From contig NZ_CP017195.1 in NCBI RefSeq assembly GCF_006770285.1, positions 682,001 through 746,000 on the forward strand: a DNA stretch of 64,000 nucleotides, given 5' to 3'. The translations under genes and the position numbers were made by a program. Source of the stretch: Lactococcus paracarnosus (GTDB lineage Bacteria > Bacillota > Bacilli > Lactobacillales > Streptococcaceae). Positions 26,385 through 35,175 of the stretch are shown here, piece by piece (positions within the stretch are counted from its first letter, which is position 1; each line of letters starts with the position of its first letter). The notes beneath the pieces were generated by a model. It searched no databases and was not told the DNA's origin. It saw nothing but the letters and a program-made list of their open reading frames with translations.

Positions 26385-27479
26385 ATGGGAAAACTTGGCA
26401 TTTCTATTTATCCAGAACGTAGTACATTTGAAGCAGATAAGGCTTATCTTGACTTGGCACATCAATATGGCTTTAAACGTGTTTTTACAAGCCTATTAGA
26501 GATTAATGGTGATAAAGATGAAGTGATTGCTGGCTTTAAAAAACCGGTGGACTACGCCAATTCACTTGGCATGGAAGTCATGGTGGATATTAATCCAGGC
26601 CTTTTCAAACAGCTTGGTGTGTCTTATGATGACTTATCATTTTTCCGTGATATGGGCGCAGATGGTATTCGGCTAGACTTAGGGTTCACTGGTGCTGAAG
26701 AAGCTAAAATGACACGAAATGCTTACGGCATTAAAGTAGAAATTAATATGAGTCAAGGGACTGATTATGTTGATAATATCATGAGCTACTCCCCCAATCC
26801 AGATAATCTACTGGGCAGTCATAACTTTTATCCCATGCGTTATTCAGGTTTAGCGCTAGATCATTTTATCACCTGTACGAAGAAGTTTAATAAATACAAC
26901 TTGAACACCATGGCCTTTGTTAATTCCCACGATGCAACGTTTGGTCCTTGGCCTTATAATGACGGACTTGCAAGTCTAGAATTGAATCGCGACCTATCAA
27001 TCGAGACGCAAGTCAAACATATGAAATTGCTGGGTGGCATTAATGATATCACGATTGGCAATGCCTATGCCAGTGAGGCTGAGCTTCGTGCCATGAGTAT
27101 AGCCTTTTTCTCACCTGAGCCAGCGATTAAGATCGTACCTAGTGAGACGATCACAGACAATGAACGACTTGTTTTATTTGAAAGCGAACACAGTTACAGA
27201 GGCGATCGTAGTGAGTATATCTTGCGATCTACAATGACACGTGTCTGGCATAAAGATAAGGAATTTCCGGCGCATGATACAAGAGATATTCAGCGGGGTG
27301 ATATCTTAATTGGCAATGTTAACTTTGGTCAATATAAAGGAGAAACACAGATTGCCCTTAAGGATATACCAAATCAGGGTCAAATTAATGTGGTCGGTCG
27401 TGTCTCTGATGCTGAACTTTTCTTGTTAGACTATATCAAACCGTGGAGTGGGTTTACCTTTGAAGCAGTTGAAAAATAA
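26385..27479 (+). CDS. mupG: MupG-family (DUF871) 6-phospho-N-acetylmuramidase-like protein
   Basis: A 364-residue protein: N-terminal TIM barrel (GKLGISIYPERS, then DYANSLGMEVMVDINPG and DGIRLDLGF) and a C-terminal cyclophilin-like beta domain (about 255-364). In S. aureus MupG hydrolyses MurNAc-6-phosphate-GlcNAc taken up during cell-wall recycling. I chose the ATG at 26385 because AGGAG lies six bases upstream; an upstream in-frame ATG at 26319 has no ribosome site and adds non-conserved residues. A NagR-type operator covers its promoter and an equivalent one controls nagB. No PTS gene for the substrate lies in the window. It is monocistronic. Confidence 0.88.
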   Translation: MGKLGISIYPERSTFEADKAYLDLAHQYGFKRVFTSLLEINGDKDEVIAGFKKPVDYANSLGMEVMVDINPGLFKQLGVSYDDLSFFRDMGADGIRLDLGFTGAEEAKMTRNAYGIKVEINMSQGTDYVDNIMSYSPNPDNLLGSHNFYPMRYSGLALDHFITCTKKFNKYNLNTMAFVNSHDATFGPWPYNDGLASLELNRDLSIETQVKHMKLLGGINDITIGNAYASEAELRAMSIAFFSPEPAIKIVPSETITDNERLVLFESEHSYRGDRSEYILRSTMTRVWHKDKEFPAHDTRDIQRGDILIGNVNFGQYKGETQIALKDIPNQGQINVVGRVSDAELFLLDYIKPWSGFTFEAVEK

Positions 27480-27499
27480 TAGGTGATCATCACCTAATG

Positions 27500-27528
27500 A
27501 ATAAAATCCGGATGGGTTTTATTTTTTT
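27500..27528 (+). terminator. Terminator after the MupG-type gene
   Basis: Arms AATAAAATCC and GGGTTTTATT (one T-G pair), loop GGAT, followed by Ts. A separate inverted repeat TAGGTGAT-c-ATCACCTA (27480-27496) immediately precedes it. Confidence 0.75.
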
Positions 27529-27612
27529 GATTACCGCCATAATCTTTTGTAAAGATGATGTGCCATTTACTATGATAGAATGAGATAACATCAAAAAGGA
27601 GCGCTAATCACA

Positions 27613-28467
27613 ATGAAAACATATAAAAAAATTGGCTTGACAGTTTTAGCATTGAGCACGATCATCGCCTTACAAGCTTGTGGGACATCTCCTACTAAAT
27701 CGACTGATAAAGCATCGTCAGATCAAACGACGATAACAGTAGCGACTGATGCTGATACAAAACCTTTTACCTATTCAGAAGATGGCAAGGCAACAGGATA
27801 CGATGTAGAGGTAGCAAGAGCTGTTTTTAAAGAGCTGCCTGAGTACAAACTCAAAGTTGAGATTACGGATTTTGACAGTGTTGTTGCAGGCGTTGACTCT
27901 GGGCGCTATCAACTGGGGGCAAATGATGTGGGCTGGAAGAAAGAACGTGCTGAAAAATATTATTTCTCTGCACCACTATCAAAATCAAATAATGCAGTCG
28001 CAGTTAAGTCAGCTTTAAAAGTTGCTGGATTCAAAGATTTAGCAGGTAAGTCAACAGAAGTGTTACCATCAGCAAACTTTACGACGACGTTAAAGGCCTA
28101 TAATGATGCAAATCCAGATAAAGCAAGTCAGCTAAACTATGTAGATGGGAACTATCCAATTGCAAGTAGGTTATCGGATGTTGATTCAGGAAAGATTGAT
28201 TTTATCTTATATGATGCTATCTCTCTCAAAACAATTATAAAAGATAAAGGCTTGTCTGATCTTAAGGTCGTTAATATTAAATCAGATACAGTAGATGCAC
28301 ATGATGGCCTAGAGTATTTCATCTTTACAAAAGATGAAGCTGGTAAGAAATTACAAGGAAAAGTTGATAAAGTATTGAAAAAATTGCAAGCAAATGGTAA
28401 ACTCAAAGAACTATCAGAAAAATATTTTGGTGGAGACTTTGTACCATCAGCGGACTATTATAAATAA
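27613..28467 (+). CDS. Amino-acid ABC transporter substrate-binding lipoprotein
   Basis: A 284-residue family 3 solute-binding protein anchored outside the membrane. The signal peptide MKTYKKIGLTVLALSTIIAL ends in the lipobox LQAC with Cys23. The mature domain has TITVATDADTKPFTYSEDGK and GYDVEVARAVFKELP, typical of polar amino-acid or cystine binders. AAAAGGAGCG precedes the start. The permease, ATPase and a DUF4059 gene follow in one unit, with trxB next, an order also known in streptococci. Cystine is a plausible ligand because of that neighbour, but the sequence does not prove it. Confidence 0.9.
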   Translation: MKTYKKIGLTVLALSTIIALQACGTSPTKSTDKASSDQTTITVATDADTKPFTYSEDGKATGYDVEVARAVFKELPEYKLKVEITDFDSVVAGVDSGRYQLGANDVGWKKERAEKYYFSAPLSKSNNAVAVKSALKVAGFKDLAGKSTEVLPSANFTTTLKAYNDANPDKASQLNYVDGNYPIASRLSDVDSGKIDFILYDAISLKTIIKDKGLSDLKVVNIKSDTVDAHDGLEYFIFTKDEAGKKLQGKVDKVLKKLQANGKLKELSEKYFGGDFVPSADYYK

Positions 28468-28562
28468 CCTTTATGCTTAGGATAGCATGCTGGACTATCA
28501 GAGTTTTAAGGTATAGTTAACAGTTAATCTGTCACAGTAGAATAGAAAGTTTTGATATTATC

Positions 28563-29456
28563 ATGAAAAAAGCAACAAAAATTGCATTAGCCATATTAGC
28601 AATCATTATTATTGTGATTGCTTTTGTCAGTTTCACAGTAAAGGGAACCTATACCTTTACCGATTTTTGGACCATGTTCTTTGATAAAATTTTTAATTGG
28701 CAAGCCTTTGTTCAAGCCTTTAAACCGATTATTGGGCGCGTGCCGACGTCATTTATCATCACCTTGGTTGCCATGGTAATTGGCTTAGTGCTAGGCCTAT
28801 TTTTAGCACTGATTAAGATCAATAAGATTCCAGTATTAAATCAAATCAGACTGGTCTTCGTCAGTTTTATTCGTGGGACGCCTATCTATGTGCAACTCTT
28901 GCTGACTTACACAGGTATTCCATTGATCCTTAAGGCTGTAAACCTGAACTATGGGACAAGCTATAGTATCAATGATATCTCTCCCATGCTTTTTGTGATT
29001 TTAACTTTTGCTTTTAATGAAGCGGCCTATAACTCTGAAACAATTCGTGCTGCGATTGAGTCGGTAGATGTTGGGCAGATTGAGGCAGCTAAATCTTTAG
29101 GGATGACAAATAGCCAAGTTTTCTGGCGCGTGACACTGCCAGAAGCTGCAACCGTCGCAGTAGCACCTCTAGGCAATTCTTTGATGGGTCTTTTGAAGGG
29201 CACATCACTTGCCTTCGTAGCTGGGGTGATCGAAATGACAGCAGAAGCCAAGATATTTGGTGGCTCAAACTTTCGTATCTTTGAGAGTTACCTAGCAGTT
29301 GCTTTGGTTTACTGGGCGATCAACTTTGTTTTTGAAAATCTAATTAGACTTTTAGAGAAAAAATTACAAATTACCCCTAAGAAAAAACGCAAGAATGACT
29401 TGATTCAGACAGGAAATCCTTTTGACCACGGGATGTCTACAGGAGGTAACGTATGA
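28563..29456 (+). CDS. Amino-acid ABC transporter permease
   Basis: A 297-residue HisM/GlnP-type permease with an N-terminal helix and about five more membrane segments. The family block for the ATPase contact is EAAKSLGMTNSQVFWRVTLPEA, split here as EAAKSLGMTNSQVF and WRVTLPEA (about residues 178-199). The RVPTSFIITLVAMVIGLVLG and SFIRGTPIYVQLLL segments are also typical. The start is 95 bases after the binding-protein gene. The ATPase gene begins inside its stop (ATGA overlap), so the two are translationally coupled. Confidence 0.93.
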   Translation: MKKATKIALAILAIIIIVIAFVSFTVKGTYTFTDFWTMFFDKIFNWQAFVQAFKPIIGRVPTSFIITLVAMVIGLVLGLFLALIKINKIPVLNQIRLVFVSFIRGTPIYVQLLLTYTGIPLILKAVNLNYGTSYSINDISPMLFVILTFAFNEAAYNSETIRAAIESVDVGQIEAAKSLGMTNSQVFWRVTLPEAATVAVAPLGNSLMGLLKGTSLAFVAGVIEMTAEAKIFGGSNFRIFESYLAVALVYWAINFVFENLIRLLEKKLQITPKKKRKNDLIQTGNPFDHGMSTGGNV

Positions 29457-30214
29457 CAATCAAACTTTCAAATTTATCAAAAAAATTTGGTGACACGGTT
29501 GTGTTGGATGATGTATCCTTAACTGTTAATCCTGGTGATGTGGTAGCACTCATCGGTGCATCTGGTGCTGGTAAATCGACTTTTCTAAGATCTATCAACT
29601 ATCTTGAAGCACCCGATTCAGGACGTATTCAGATAGATGATTTGGATTTGGACTATGCGACAATCAGCAAAAATGATGTTTTAGCACTACGTCGCAAGAC
29701 AGCCATGGTCTTTCAACAGTTTAATCTGTTTGAGCGGCGAACAGCGCTTGAAAATGTGATGGAAGGGCTGATCCAAGTTAAAAAAATGGATAAACCATCC
29801 GCAATTAAAGTCGCCACTCAAGCCCTGCATAATGTAGGATTATCAGATCGTATGACTTACTACCCTAAGTTTTTATCAGGTGGTCAAAAACAGCGTGTCG
29901 GTATTGCCCGCGCACTTGCCATGAATCCTGAACTATTATTACTTGATGAGCCTACATCAGCACTTGATCCAGAACTTGTCGGAGAAGTGCAGGCATCTAT
30001 CGTCGATGCAGCGAAATCAGGACAGACGATGATTATCGTGAGTCATGAGATGGATTTTGTGTATAATGTCGCGACAAAAGTTATTTTTCTTGAACAGGGG
30101 AAAATTATAGAATCAGGGACACCAGAAGATGTTTTTTATGCACCTAAGCAGGTAAGAACAAAAGCATTCTTGGCAAGACATACAAAAAATCTCGAAATGG
30201 GGAGTTTTCTTTAA
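29453..30214 (+). CDS. Amino-acid ABC transporter ATP-binding protein
   Basis: A 253-residue polar amino-acid transporter ATPase: Walker A GASGAGKST, Q-loop in MVFQQFNLF, signature [15 protein letters not shown], Walker [13 protein letters not shown] and His in IVSHEMDFV. GGAGG precedes the ATG four bases before the permease stop. The next gene starts on its stop codon. It powers the uptake system of the two preceding genes. Confidence 0.95.
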   Translation: MTIKLSNLSKKFGDTVVLDDVSLTVNPGDVVALIGASGAGKSTFLRSINYLEAPDSGRIQIDDLDLDYATISKNDVLALRRKTAMVFQQFNLFERRTALENVMEGLIQVKKMDKPSAIKVATQALHNVGLSDRMTYYPKFLSGGQKQRVGIARALAMNPELLLLDEPTSALDPELVGEVQASIVDAAKSGQTMIIVSHEMDFVYNVATKVIFLEQGKIIESGTPEDVFYAPKQVRTKAFLARHTKNLEMGSFL

Positions 30215-30438
30215 TGCAAGTTATTCTAGCCTTTTATCTGGAATCACTCTTGATATCAGCGATTATTGTTGGTATCTTAAGTGGTTTATATCTGATGGGT
30301 GTTATTTCACGAAATTATGATAAACCTAGAACGGTACGTCAAAATAAAGTATTTGATATTTTATTGATTGATATTTTGACAATTCCCGTCTTAAGTTTTG
30401 CTGTCTTAGCAATCTTGATTATTTTAAAATCTAGATAA
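30214..30438 (+). CDS. DUF4059-family small membrane protein
   Basis: A 74-residue protein with two membrane helices (about 5-30 and 47-71) around a basic loop SRNYDKPRTVRQNK. It matches DUF4059, a Streptococcaceae family that typically sits between an amino-acid ABC operon and trxB, as here. Its start codon overlaps the ATPase stop (TAATG), which argues for a role as an accessory part of the transporter, though none is shown experimentally that I know of. A terminator-like stem follows. Confidence 0.82.
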   Translation: MQVILAFYLESLLISAIIVGILSGLYLMGVISRNYDKPRTVRQNKVFDILLIDILTIPVLSFAVLAILIILKSR

Positions 30439-30466
30439 TCGGCGCATGGTGTGGCATGAGATAAGA

Positions 30467-30482
30467 TGTCATACCTATGACA
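30467..30482. promoter_or_regulatory. Inverted repeat TGTCATA-N2-TATGACA upstream of trxB
   Basis: Perfect 7-bp arms separated by CC, the same arms and flanks as the site before gltBD (4539-4554). It lies about 45 bp before the trxB -10 element and 29 bp after the DUF4059 stop. The regulator is unknown. Confidence 0.5.
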
Positions 30483-30510
30483 AGAAATATGCTAAACTTT
30501 ATTTTAGAAA

Positions 30511-30547
30511 AAAAAGATAGTTTCAGTTATAATGGAACTATTCTTTT
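30511..30547 (+). terminator. Terminator-like stem before trxB
   Basis: Arms AAAAGATAGTTTC and GGAACTATTCTTTT pair with one bulge. The loop holds the trxB -10 element TATAAT, so the same bases serve as promoter and terminator. Confidence 0.5.
30528..30533 (+). promoter_or_regulatory. trxB -10 element
   Basis: TATAAT with only a weak match at the -35 position (TTAGAA, 18 bases upstream), as expected for a promoter that needs an activator; the palindrome at 30467 is a candidate binding site. Confidence 0.45.
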
Positions 30548-30600
30548 ATTTAGTTGATGATCAAATGCATTAGCTGTAAAACAAAAAGCGAGGAAATGAA

Positions 30601-31524
30601 ATGAGTTTATATGATACAATCGTCATCGGTGCTGGGCCTGGTGGCATGACTGCAGCCATGTATGCTGCACGTAGCGAACTTAAAGTATTGTTACTAGAAC
30701 GTGGTGCGCCCGGTGGGCAAATGAACAACACCGCTGAAATCGAAAATTATCCAGGATTCACGTCTATTATGGGACCGGACTTATCGATGAAAATGTATGA
30801 ACCACTTGATGGACTAGGTGTCGAGAATGCCTACGGTATTGTCCAAACTGTCACTGTTAATGCAGACGGCACAAAAAAAGTGACGGTAGAAGATGGGGAA
30901 TTTGATGCTAAGACAGTCATCATTGCCACAGGTGCTAACCATCGTCATCTAGATGTGCCTGGTGAAGAAGCCTATGGCTCACGTGGTGTGTCTTACTGTG
31001 CTGTCTGCGATGGTGCCTTCTTCCGTGACCAAGATATTTTAGTTGTCGGTGGTGGGGATTCAGCTGTAGAAGAAGCTTTATTTTTAACACGATTTGGTAA
31101 ATCAGTCACGATTTTACATCGTCGTGACGCATTGCGTGCTCAAAAAATTATTCAAGAACGTGCCTTTGCAAATGATAAAATTTCTTTCATATGGGATTCA
31201 GCTGTAGAAGAAGTTTTAGGTAATGATATCAAAATTACAGGCGTTAAGATTAAAAATTTGAAGACTGGTGAGATTACGACACAAGCGTTTGGTGGCTTAT
31301 TTATCTATGTTGGTCTTGATCCAATGACTGAAACGGTTAAGGAGTTAGGCATCACAGATGAAGCCGGCTGGATCGTAACAGATCACGAGATGGCAACAAA
31401 AGTACCAGGTGTCTTTGCTATCGGTGATGTGCGTCAAAAAGACTTGCGTCAAATTACAACTGCTGTTGGAGATGGTGCGATTGCCGGTCAAGGTGTTTAT
31501 CAATATATCGTTGATCATGCCTAA
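30601..31524 (+). CDS. trxB: Thioredoxin reductase
   Basis: A 307-residue low-molecular-weight thioredoxin reductase. The FAD site is VIGAGPGGMTAAM (residues 8-20), the redox-active pair Cys133/Cys136 in CAVCDG, the NADPH site VVGGGDSAVEEALFL, and the C-terminal FAD contact AIGDVRQKDLRQI. It reduces thioredoxin with NADPH in the cytoplasm. GCGAGGAA precedes the start. It has its own promoter and terminator, downstream of the amino-acid transporter and DUF4059. Confidence 0.97.
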   Translation: MSLYDTIVIGAGPGGMTAAMYAARSELKVLLLERGAPGGQMNNTAEIENYPGFTSIMGPDLSMKMYEPLDGLGVENAYGIVQTVTVNADGTKKVTVEDGEFDAKTVIIATGANHRHLDVPGEEAYGSRGVSYCAVCDGAFFRDQDILVVGGGDSAVEEALFLTRFGKSVTILHRRDALRAQKIIQERAFANDKISFIWDSAVEEVLGNDIKITGVKIKNLKTGEITTQAFGGLFIYVGLDPMTETVKELGITDEAGWIVTDHEMATKVPGVFAIGDVRQKDLRQITTAVGDGAIAGQGVYQYIVDHA

Positions 31525-31531
31525 GTTTTCA

Positions 31532-31553
31532 AAAGAACCGGGAGGTTCTTTTT
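31532..31553 (+). terminator. Terminator after trxB
   Basis: Stem AAAGAACC/GGTTCTTT, loop GGGA, then Ts. Confidence 0.85.
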
Positions 31554-31584
31554 CTTATACTTAGCAAAAAAATGATTTTTATGA

Positions 31585-31590
31585 TATAAT
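31585..31590 (+). promoter_or_regulatory. secG -10 element
   Basis: TATAAT preceded by TG one base upstream (extended -10); a loose -35 match TTAGCA lies at 31561-31566. The leader to secG is about 145 nt. Confidence 0.5.
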
Positions 31591-31627
31591 CAAAGGACAA
31601 TGGTTGTTTTTAAGCATAATAGTCAAG

Positions 31628-31696
31628 ATGTCTATAAATATGCTTTTGGTGCATGTTATAGACATGCTTAAGCAGCCTTACGGTATCCCGTATACC
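31628..31696 (+). other. Two hairpins in the secG leader
   Basis: The first has arms ATGTCTATAA (31628-31637) and TTATAGACAT (31656-31665) extended by ATGC/GCAT with a one-base bulge. The second has arms GGTAT (31682-31686) and ATACC (31692-31696). Neither is followed by a T run. A leader-RNA role is possible but untested. Confidence 0.4.
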
Positions 31697-31739
31697 AAAT
31701 GAAACATACTTAAACAGATACTGTAGAAAGTCGGAAAAG

Positions 31740-31988
31740 ATGATAAAAGTTATTTATGATATTCTAATCGCAGTTTTGCTCGTATTGTCAGCAATCTTAA
31801 TTGTGGCGATTATGATTCAACCCTCTAAGCAAGACACGGCAGCAAGTGCCTTTACTGGTGGTGGAGATGAATTATTTGAGCGTAGAAAAGCACGTGGATT
31901 TGAAGCGGTCATGCAACGTTTTACTGGTGTCATGATTGGTCTTTGGTTACTCGTTGGGTTTGCACTCGTTGTATTATCTACCAGATAA
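31740..31988 (+). CDS. secG: Preprotein translocase subunit SecG
   Basis: An 82-residue protein with two membrane helices (about 4-26 and 60-80) joined by a cytoplasmic loop with the SecG hallmark DTAASAFTGGGDELF. It assists SecYE-SecA protein export. The order secG-rnr-smpB is conserved in Firmicutes. The start is preceded by the weak site AAAGTCGGAAA. The long structured leader is unusual for such a small housekeeping gene. Confidence 0.94.
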   Translation: MIKVIYDILIAVLLVLSAILIVAIMIQPSKQDTAASAFTGGGDELFERRKARGFEAVMQRFTGVMIGLWLLVGFALVVLSTR

Positions 31989-32119
31989 TAGCAGGTGCCG
32001 CAAGTTTTCACTTGATAACGTTTAGCGAGTCATAATAGGATTGTCAGGGCATCGCCATTAGCTTCATCCTATTTATAGCACGTTTTGAAGGTGAAAGTGG
32101 ATAGGCGGTTATCCTAAAT

Positions 32120-32150
32120 AAAAGCTGGGATAATCTATCTCAGCTTTTTA
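32120..32150 (+). terminator. Terminator after secG
   Basis: Stem with AAAAGCTG and CAGCTTTT plus inner GAT/ATC, followed by Ts. It separates secG from rnr, so rnr needs partial read-through or its own weak promoter. Confidence 0.65.
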
Positions 32151-32203
32151 TGCTTTTGTACAGCATCCTAAGTAAATAATCAGTTAAAAAATAGAAAGTA
32201 AAT

Positions 32204-34501
32204 ATGAATTTAAATCAAAAAGTAACACAGTTTTTGGCAAATATGCCATCAAAATCGATTTCACCAAAAATGTTGGCGACGAATTTAGGATTAGCAGACG
32301 ATGCAGATACCTATAAAAATTTGTTGAAGACGATTGCCCATCTAGAAGAAAGTAAGGCAATCGAAGTGACTGCTGGCGGCAACATCGCCCTACCACAACC
32401 AGAAGCAGCAATAATTGAAGGGACTTTTTCTGCCAATCCTCGTGGCTTTGGCTTTGTAAGAGTTGGCGAAAATGAACCAGACGTGTTCGTAAAACGTGGT
32501 AATACAAAGTTTGCCATGAACGAAGATGTGGTAGAAGTTAAGATCACATCACCTGCTAATCCGCTTAAGGGTAATGAAGCAGAAGGTAAAGTAGTTGCCA
32601 TCAAAACACGAGCAGTGACAGGCTTGGTTGGTGAATTTTACGCCTTCAATGAAGCAGAGAAACAAGATAGTGGCTCTTTGTTAGGCTATGTTGTCAATAA
32701 AAACAAAAAAATTCCGTTTAGAACAAATATCTCTAAAAAAGGCTTACATCCAGAAGTTGGGGATATCGTACGTGTTGATATTACCCATTATCCTGATCGC
32801 GATTTCCCAGATATCTTACAAGGCTTAGTTGTCGAAATCATCGGTAAATCGACGGATACAGGGATTGATGTTTTAGAGGTCCTTGAATCGATGGGCATTC
32901 CGTCAGAATTTCCAGAGGACGTGATTGCTGAAGCAAATGCTGTACCAGAAGAAATCGCTGAAAAAGATATTATCAATCGTGTTGATTACCGTAATGAAAT
33001 TACCTTTACGATCGATGGGGCAGATGCTAAAGACCTAGATGATGCTGTGCATATTAAAGCTTTGGCTAATGGCAACATTGAGCTTGGTGTACATATCGCT
33101 GACGTCAGTTACTATGTACCAGAAGGCTCAGCGCTTGATAAGGAAGCCTTAAATCGTGGGACATCAACTTATGTGACAGACCGTGTCGTACCGATGCTAC
33201 CTGAGCGTTTGTCAAATGGTATCTGTTCTCTAAATCCACGTGTTAACCGCTTTACACAGTCATGTGTCATGGAAATTAACGCCGATGGGCATGTTGTTAA
33301 CTATAAAATTTCCCAATCTGTCATCAAAACAACTGAACGGATGACCTACTCTGATGTGAATGAAATGATTGCAGGCAATCCAGAGTTTTTAGAAAAATTT
33401 GCTAATATTTCTGAATCAGTGACACAAATGGCTAAACTACATGCTAATCTATTAGCGATGAGAGCCCGTCGTGGATCTATCGACTTTGATACACAAGAAT
33501 CGAAGATTATTGTTGACAAATTAGGTAAGCCAATCGATATTTTAGTCCGTAAACGTGGCATTGCTGAGATGATGATCGAGTCGTTTATGTTGATTGCCAA
33601 TGAAACAGTCGCTAGAAGCTTTGCAACACGTGAGTTACCGTTTATCTATCGTGTCCACGAACATCCAAAGGCAGATAAATTAACACGCTTCATTGATTTT
33701 GCTTCGGTTTTTGGTATTCCCCTACAAGGGACACCAGAGAAGATGGCGTCTAAAGATTTACAAGATTTCATGTTGAAAATCAAGGGGCAACCTGGTGAAT
33801 TAGTTCTTGCGACGATGTTATTGCGTTCGATGCAACAAGCACGTTATGATGAAGATAACTTAGGCCATTTTGGCTTGGCTGCAGAATACTACACACACTT
33901 CACATCACCGATCCGACGTTATCCAGATTTACTGGTGCATCGCTTGATTCGTGCTGAGAGTAAACCAACAAGTGAAGTCATTGACCACTTTGAAGCGATT
34001 ATTCCAGAAGTAGCACAACAAACGTCATCACGTGAGCGTCGTGCCATAGATGCTGAACGTGCTGTTGAGGCGATGAAAAAAGCGGAATACATGGAGAGTT
34101 ATGTCGGCACTGAATATGAGGTGACGATCTCATCAATCACGCGTTTTGGCTTCTTCGTATCCCTACCAAACACGATCGAAGGTCTCGTTCATATGTCTAC
34201 CCTTGGAGATGACTTCTATAACTTCAATGAACGTGATTTAACACTTAAAGGCGAACGTACAGGAAAAGTCTTCCGTATGGGTCAACCGATTAAAGTTAAA
34301 CTGATTAAATCAGATAAAATTACCGGTGATATTGACTTTGAACATGTTAACAGCGAGTTAGATGTTGTAGAAGCTGTTGAAAAAGGCAGTAGAGGCGATC
34401 GTGGCGGACGTGATACGCGAGATAAACGTCCTGACTGGAAGAAAAATAAAGATAAAAAACCTTTTTATAAGCAAGGTCGTAAATCTGACGGTAAGAAATA
34501 A
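32204..34501 (+). CDS. rnr: Ribonuclease R
   Basis: A 765-residue 3'-5' exoribonuclease of the RNB family. It has an N-terminal helix-turn-helix and cold-shock domains (about 1-230), the RNB catalytic domain with metal-binding Asp277, Asp279 and Asp280 in KDLDDAV, the segment HFTSPIRRYPDLLVHRL, and a C-terminal S1 domain (about 625-705; YEVTISSITRFGFFVSL). The tail is Lys/Arg-rich (residues 730-765). It degrades structured RNA and, with SmpB-tmRNA, non-stop mRNAs; smpB is the next gene. AGAAAG precedes the start. Confidence 0.97.
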   Translation: MNLNQKVTQFLANMPSKSISPKMLATNLGLADDADTYKNLLKTIAHLEESKAIEVTAGGNIALPQPEAAIIEGTFSANPRGFGFVRVGENEPDVFVKRGNTKFAMNEDVVEVKITSPANPLKGNEAEGKVVAIKTRAVTGLVGEFYAFNEAEKQDSGSLLGYVVNKNKKIPFRTNISKKGLHPEVGDIVRVDITHYPDRDFPDILQGLVVEIIGKSTDTGIDVLEVLESMGIPSEFPEDVIAEANAVPEEIAEKDIINRVDYRNEITFTIDGADAKDLDDAVHIKALANGNIELGVHIADVSYYVPEGSALDKEALNRGTSTYVTDRVVPMLPERLSNGICSLNPRVNRFTQSCVMEINADGHVVNYKISQSVIKTTERMTYSDVNEMIAGNPEFLEKFANISESVTQMAKLHANLLAMRARRGSIDFDTQESKIIVDKLGKPIDILVRKRGIAEMMIESFMLIANETVARSFATRELPFIYRVHEHPKADKLTRFIDFASVFGIPLQGTPEKMASKDLQDFMLKIKGQPGELVLATMLLRSMQQARYDEDNLGHFGLAAEYYTHFTSPIRRYPDLLVHRLIRAESKPTSEVIDHFEAIIPEVAQQTSSRERRAIDAERAVEAMKKAEYMESYVGTEYEVTISSITRFGFFVSLPNTIEGLVHMSTLGDDFYNFNERDLTLKGERTGKVFRMGQPIKVKLIKSDKITGDIDFEHVNSELDVVEAVEKGSRGDRGGRDTRDKRPDWKKNKDKKPFYKQGRKSDGKK

Positions 34502-34604
34502 GCAAGCTTTTACAAGTTGCACACCATCTGCCACAGGGGAGACCTGTCTTATCTGAGCGTTTATGTTTAACACATGGGATAGTCAAAATAAGGAGTGGCC
34601 ATAG

Positions 34605-35075
34605 ATGGTGAAAAAAGTGATCCAAGATAATGTTGTGGCGCAAAATAAAAAAGCACACTATGATTATGAAATAACTGAAACATTTGAGGCGGGAATTGTC
34701 TTAACCGGTACAGAAATCAAATCCGTTAGACGAGCAAGAATTAACATCCGTGATGGCTTTGCCCGTGTCCGAAATGGGGAAGTCTGGCTCAGTAATGTGC
34801 ACATCTCACCTTTTGATGAAGGGAATATTTGGAATGCTGACCCAACGAGAAGTCGAAAACTTTTGTTACATAAGAAACAAATCAGCAAAATAGATGCAGA
34901 GATATCACAGGCTGGTATGAGTTTTGTCCCCTTACGCGTCTACATTAAAGATGGCTTTGCAAAAGTTTTGATGGGGCTTGCCAAAGGTAAGAAAAACTAT
35001 GATAAGCGTGAAACGATCAAACGTAAAGAACAAAATCGTGATATTGCCAAGCAATTAAAAGCCTTTAATCGCTAA
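34605..35075 (+). CDS. smpB: SsrA-binding protein SmpB
   Basis: A 156-residue protein, the usual length, with the OB-fold core [20 protein letters not shown] (residues 20-39), NVHISPF and the C-terminal basic tail [18 protein letters not shown]. It carries tmRNA to stalled ribosomes for trans-translation. AAGGAG lies nine bases before the start. The tmRNA gene itself is not visible within this window. A strong terminator follows. Confidence 0.97.
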   Translation: MVKKVIQDNVVAQNKKAHYDYEITETFEAGIVLTGTEIKSVRRARINIRDGFARVRNGEVWLSNVHISPFDEGNIWNADPTRSRKLLLHKKQISKIDAEISQAGMSFVPLRVYIKDGFAKVLMGLAKGKKNYDKRETIKRKEQNRDIAKQLKAFNR

Positions 35076-35104
35076 TCACTATACAGATTCAAATGAGATA
35101 ATCC

Positions 35105-35138
35105 AACCACTAGTTAGTGACTGACTAGTGGTTTTTTT
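35105..35138 (+). terminator. Terminator after smpB
   Basis: Perfect 10-bp stem AACCACTAGT/ACTAGTGGTT followed by Ts. Confidence 0.85.
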
Positions 35139-35175
35139 GTCTAATTTAGCAGTTATCTTCAATGTAAGACCTCTA

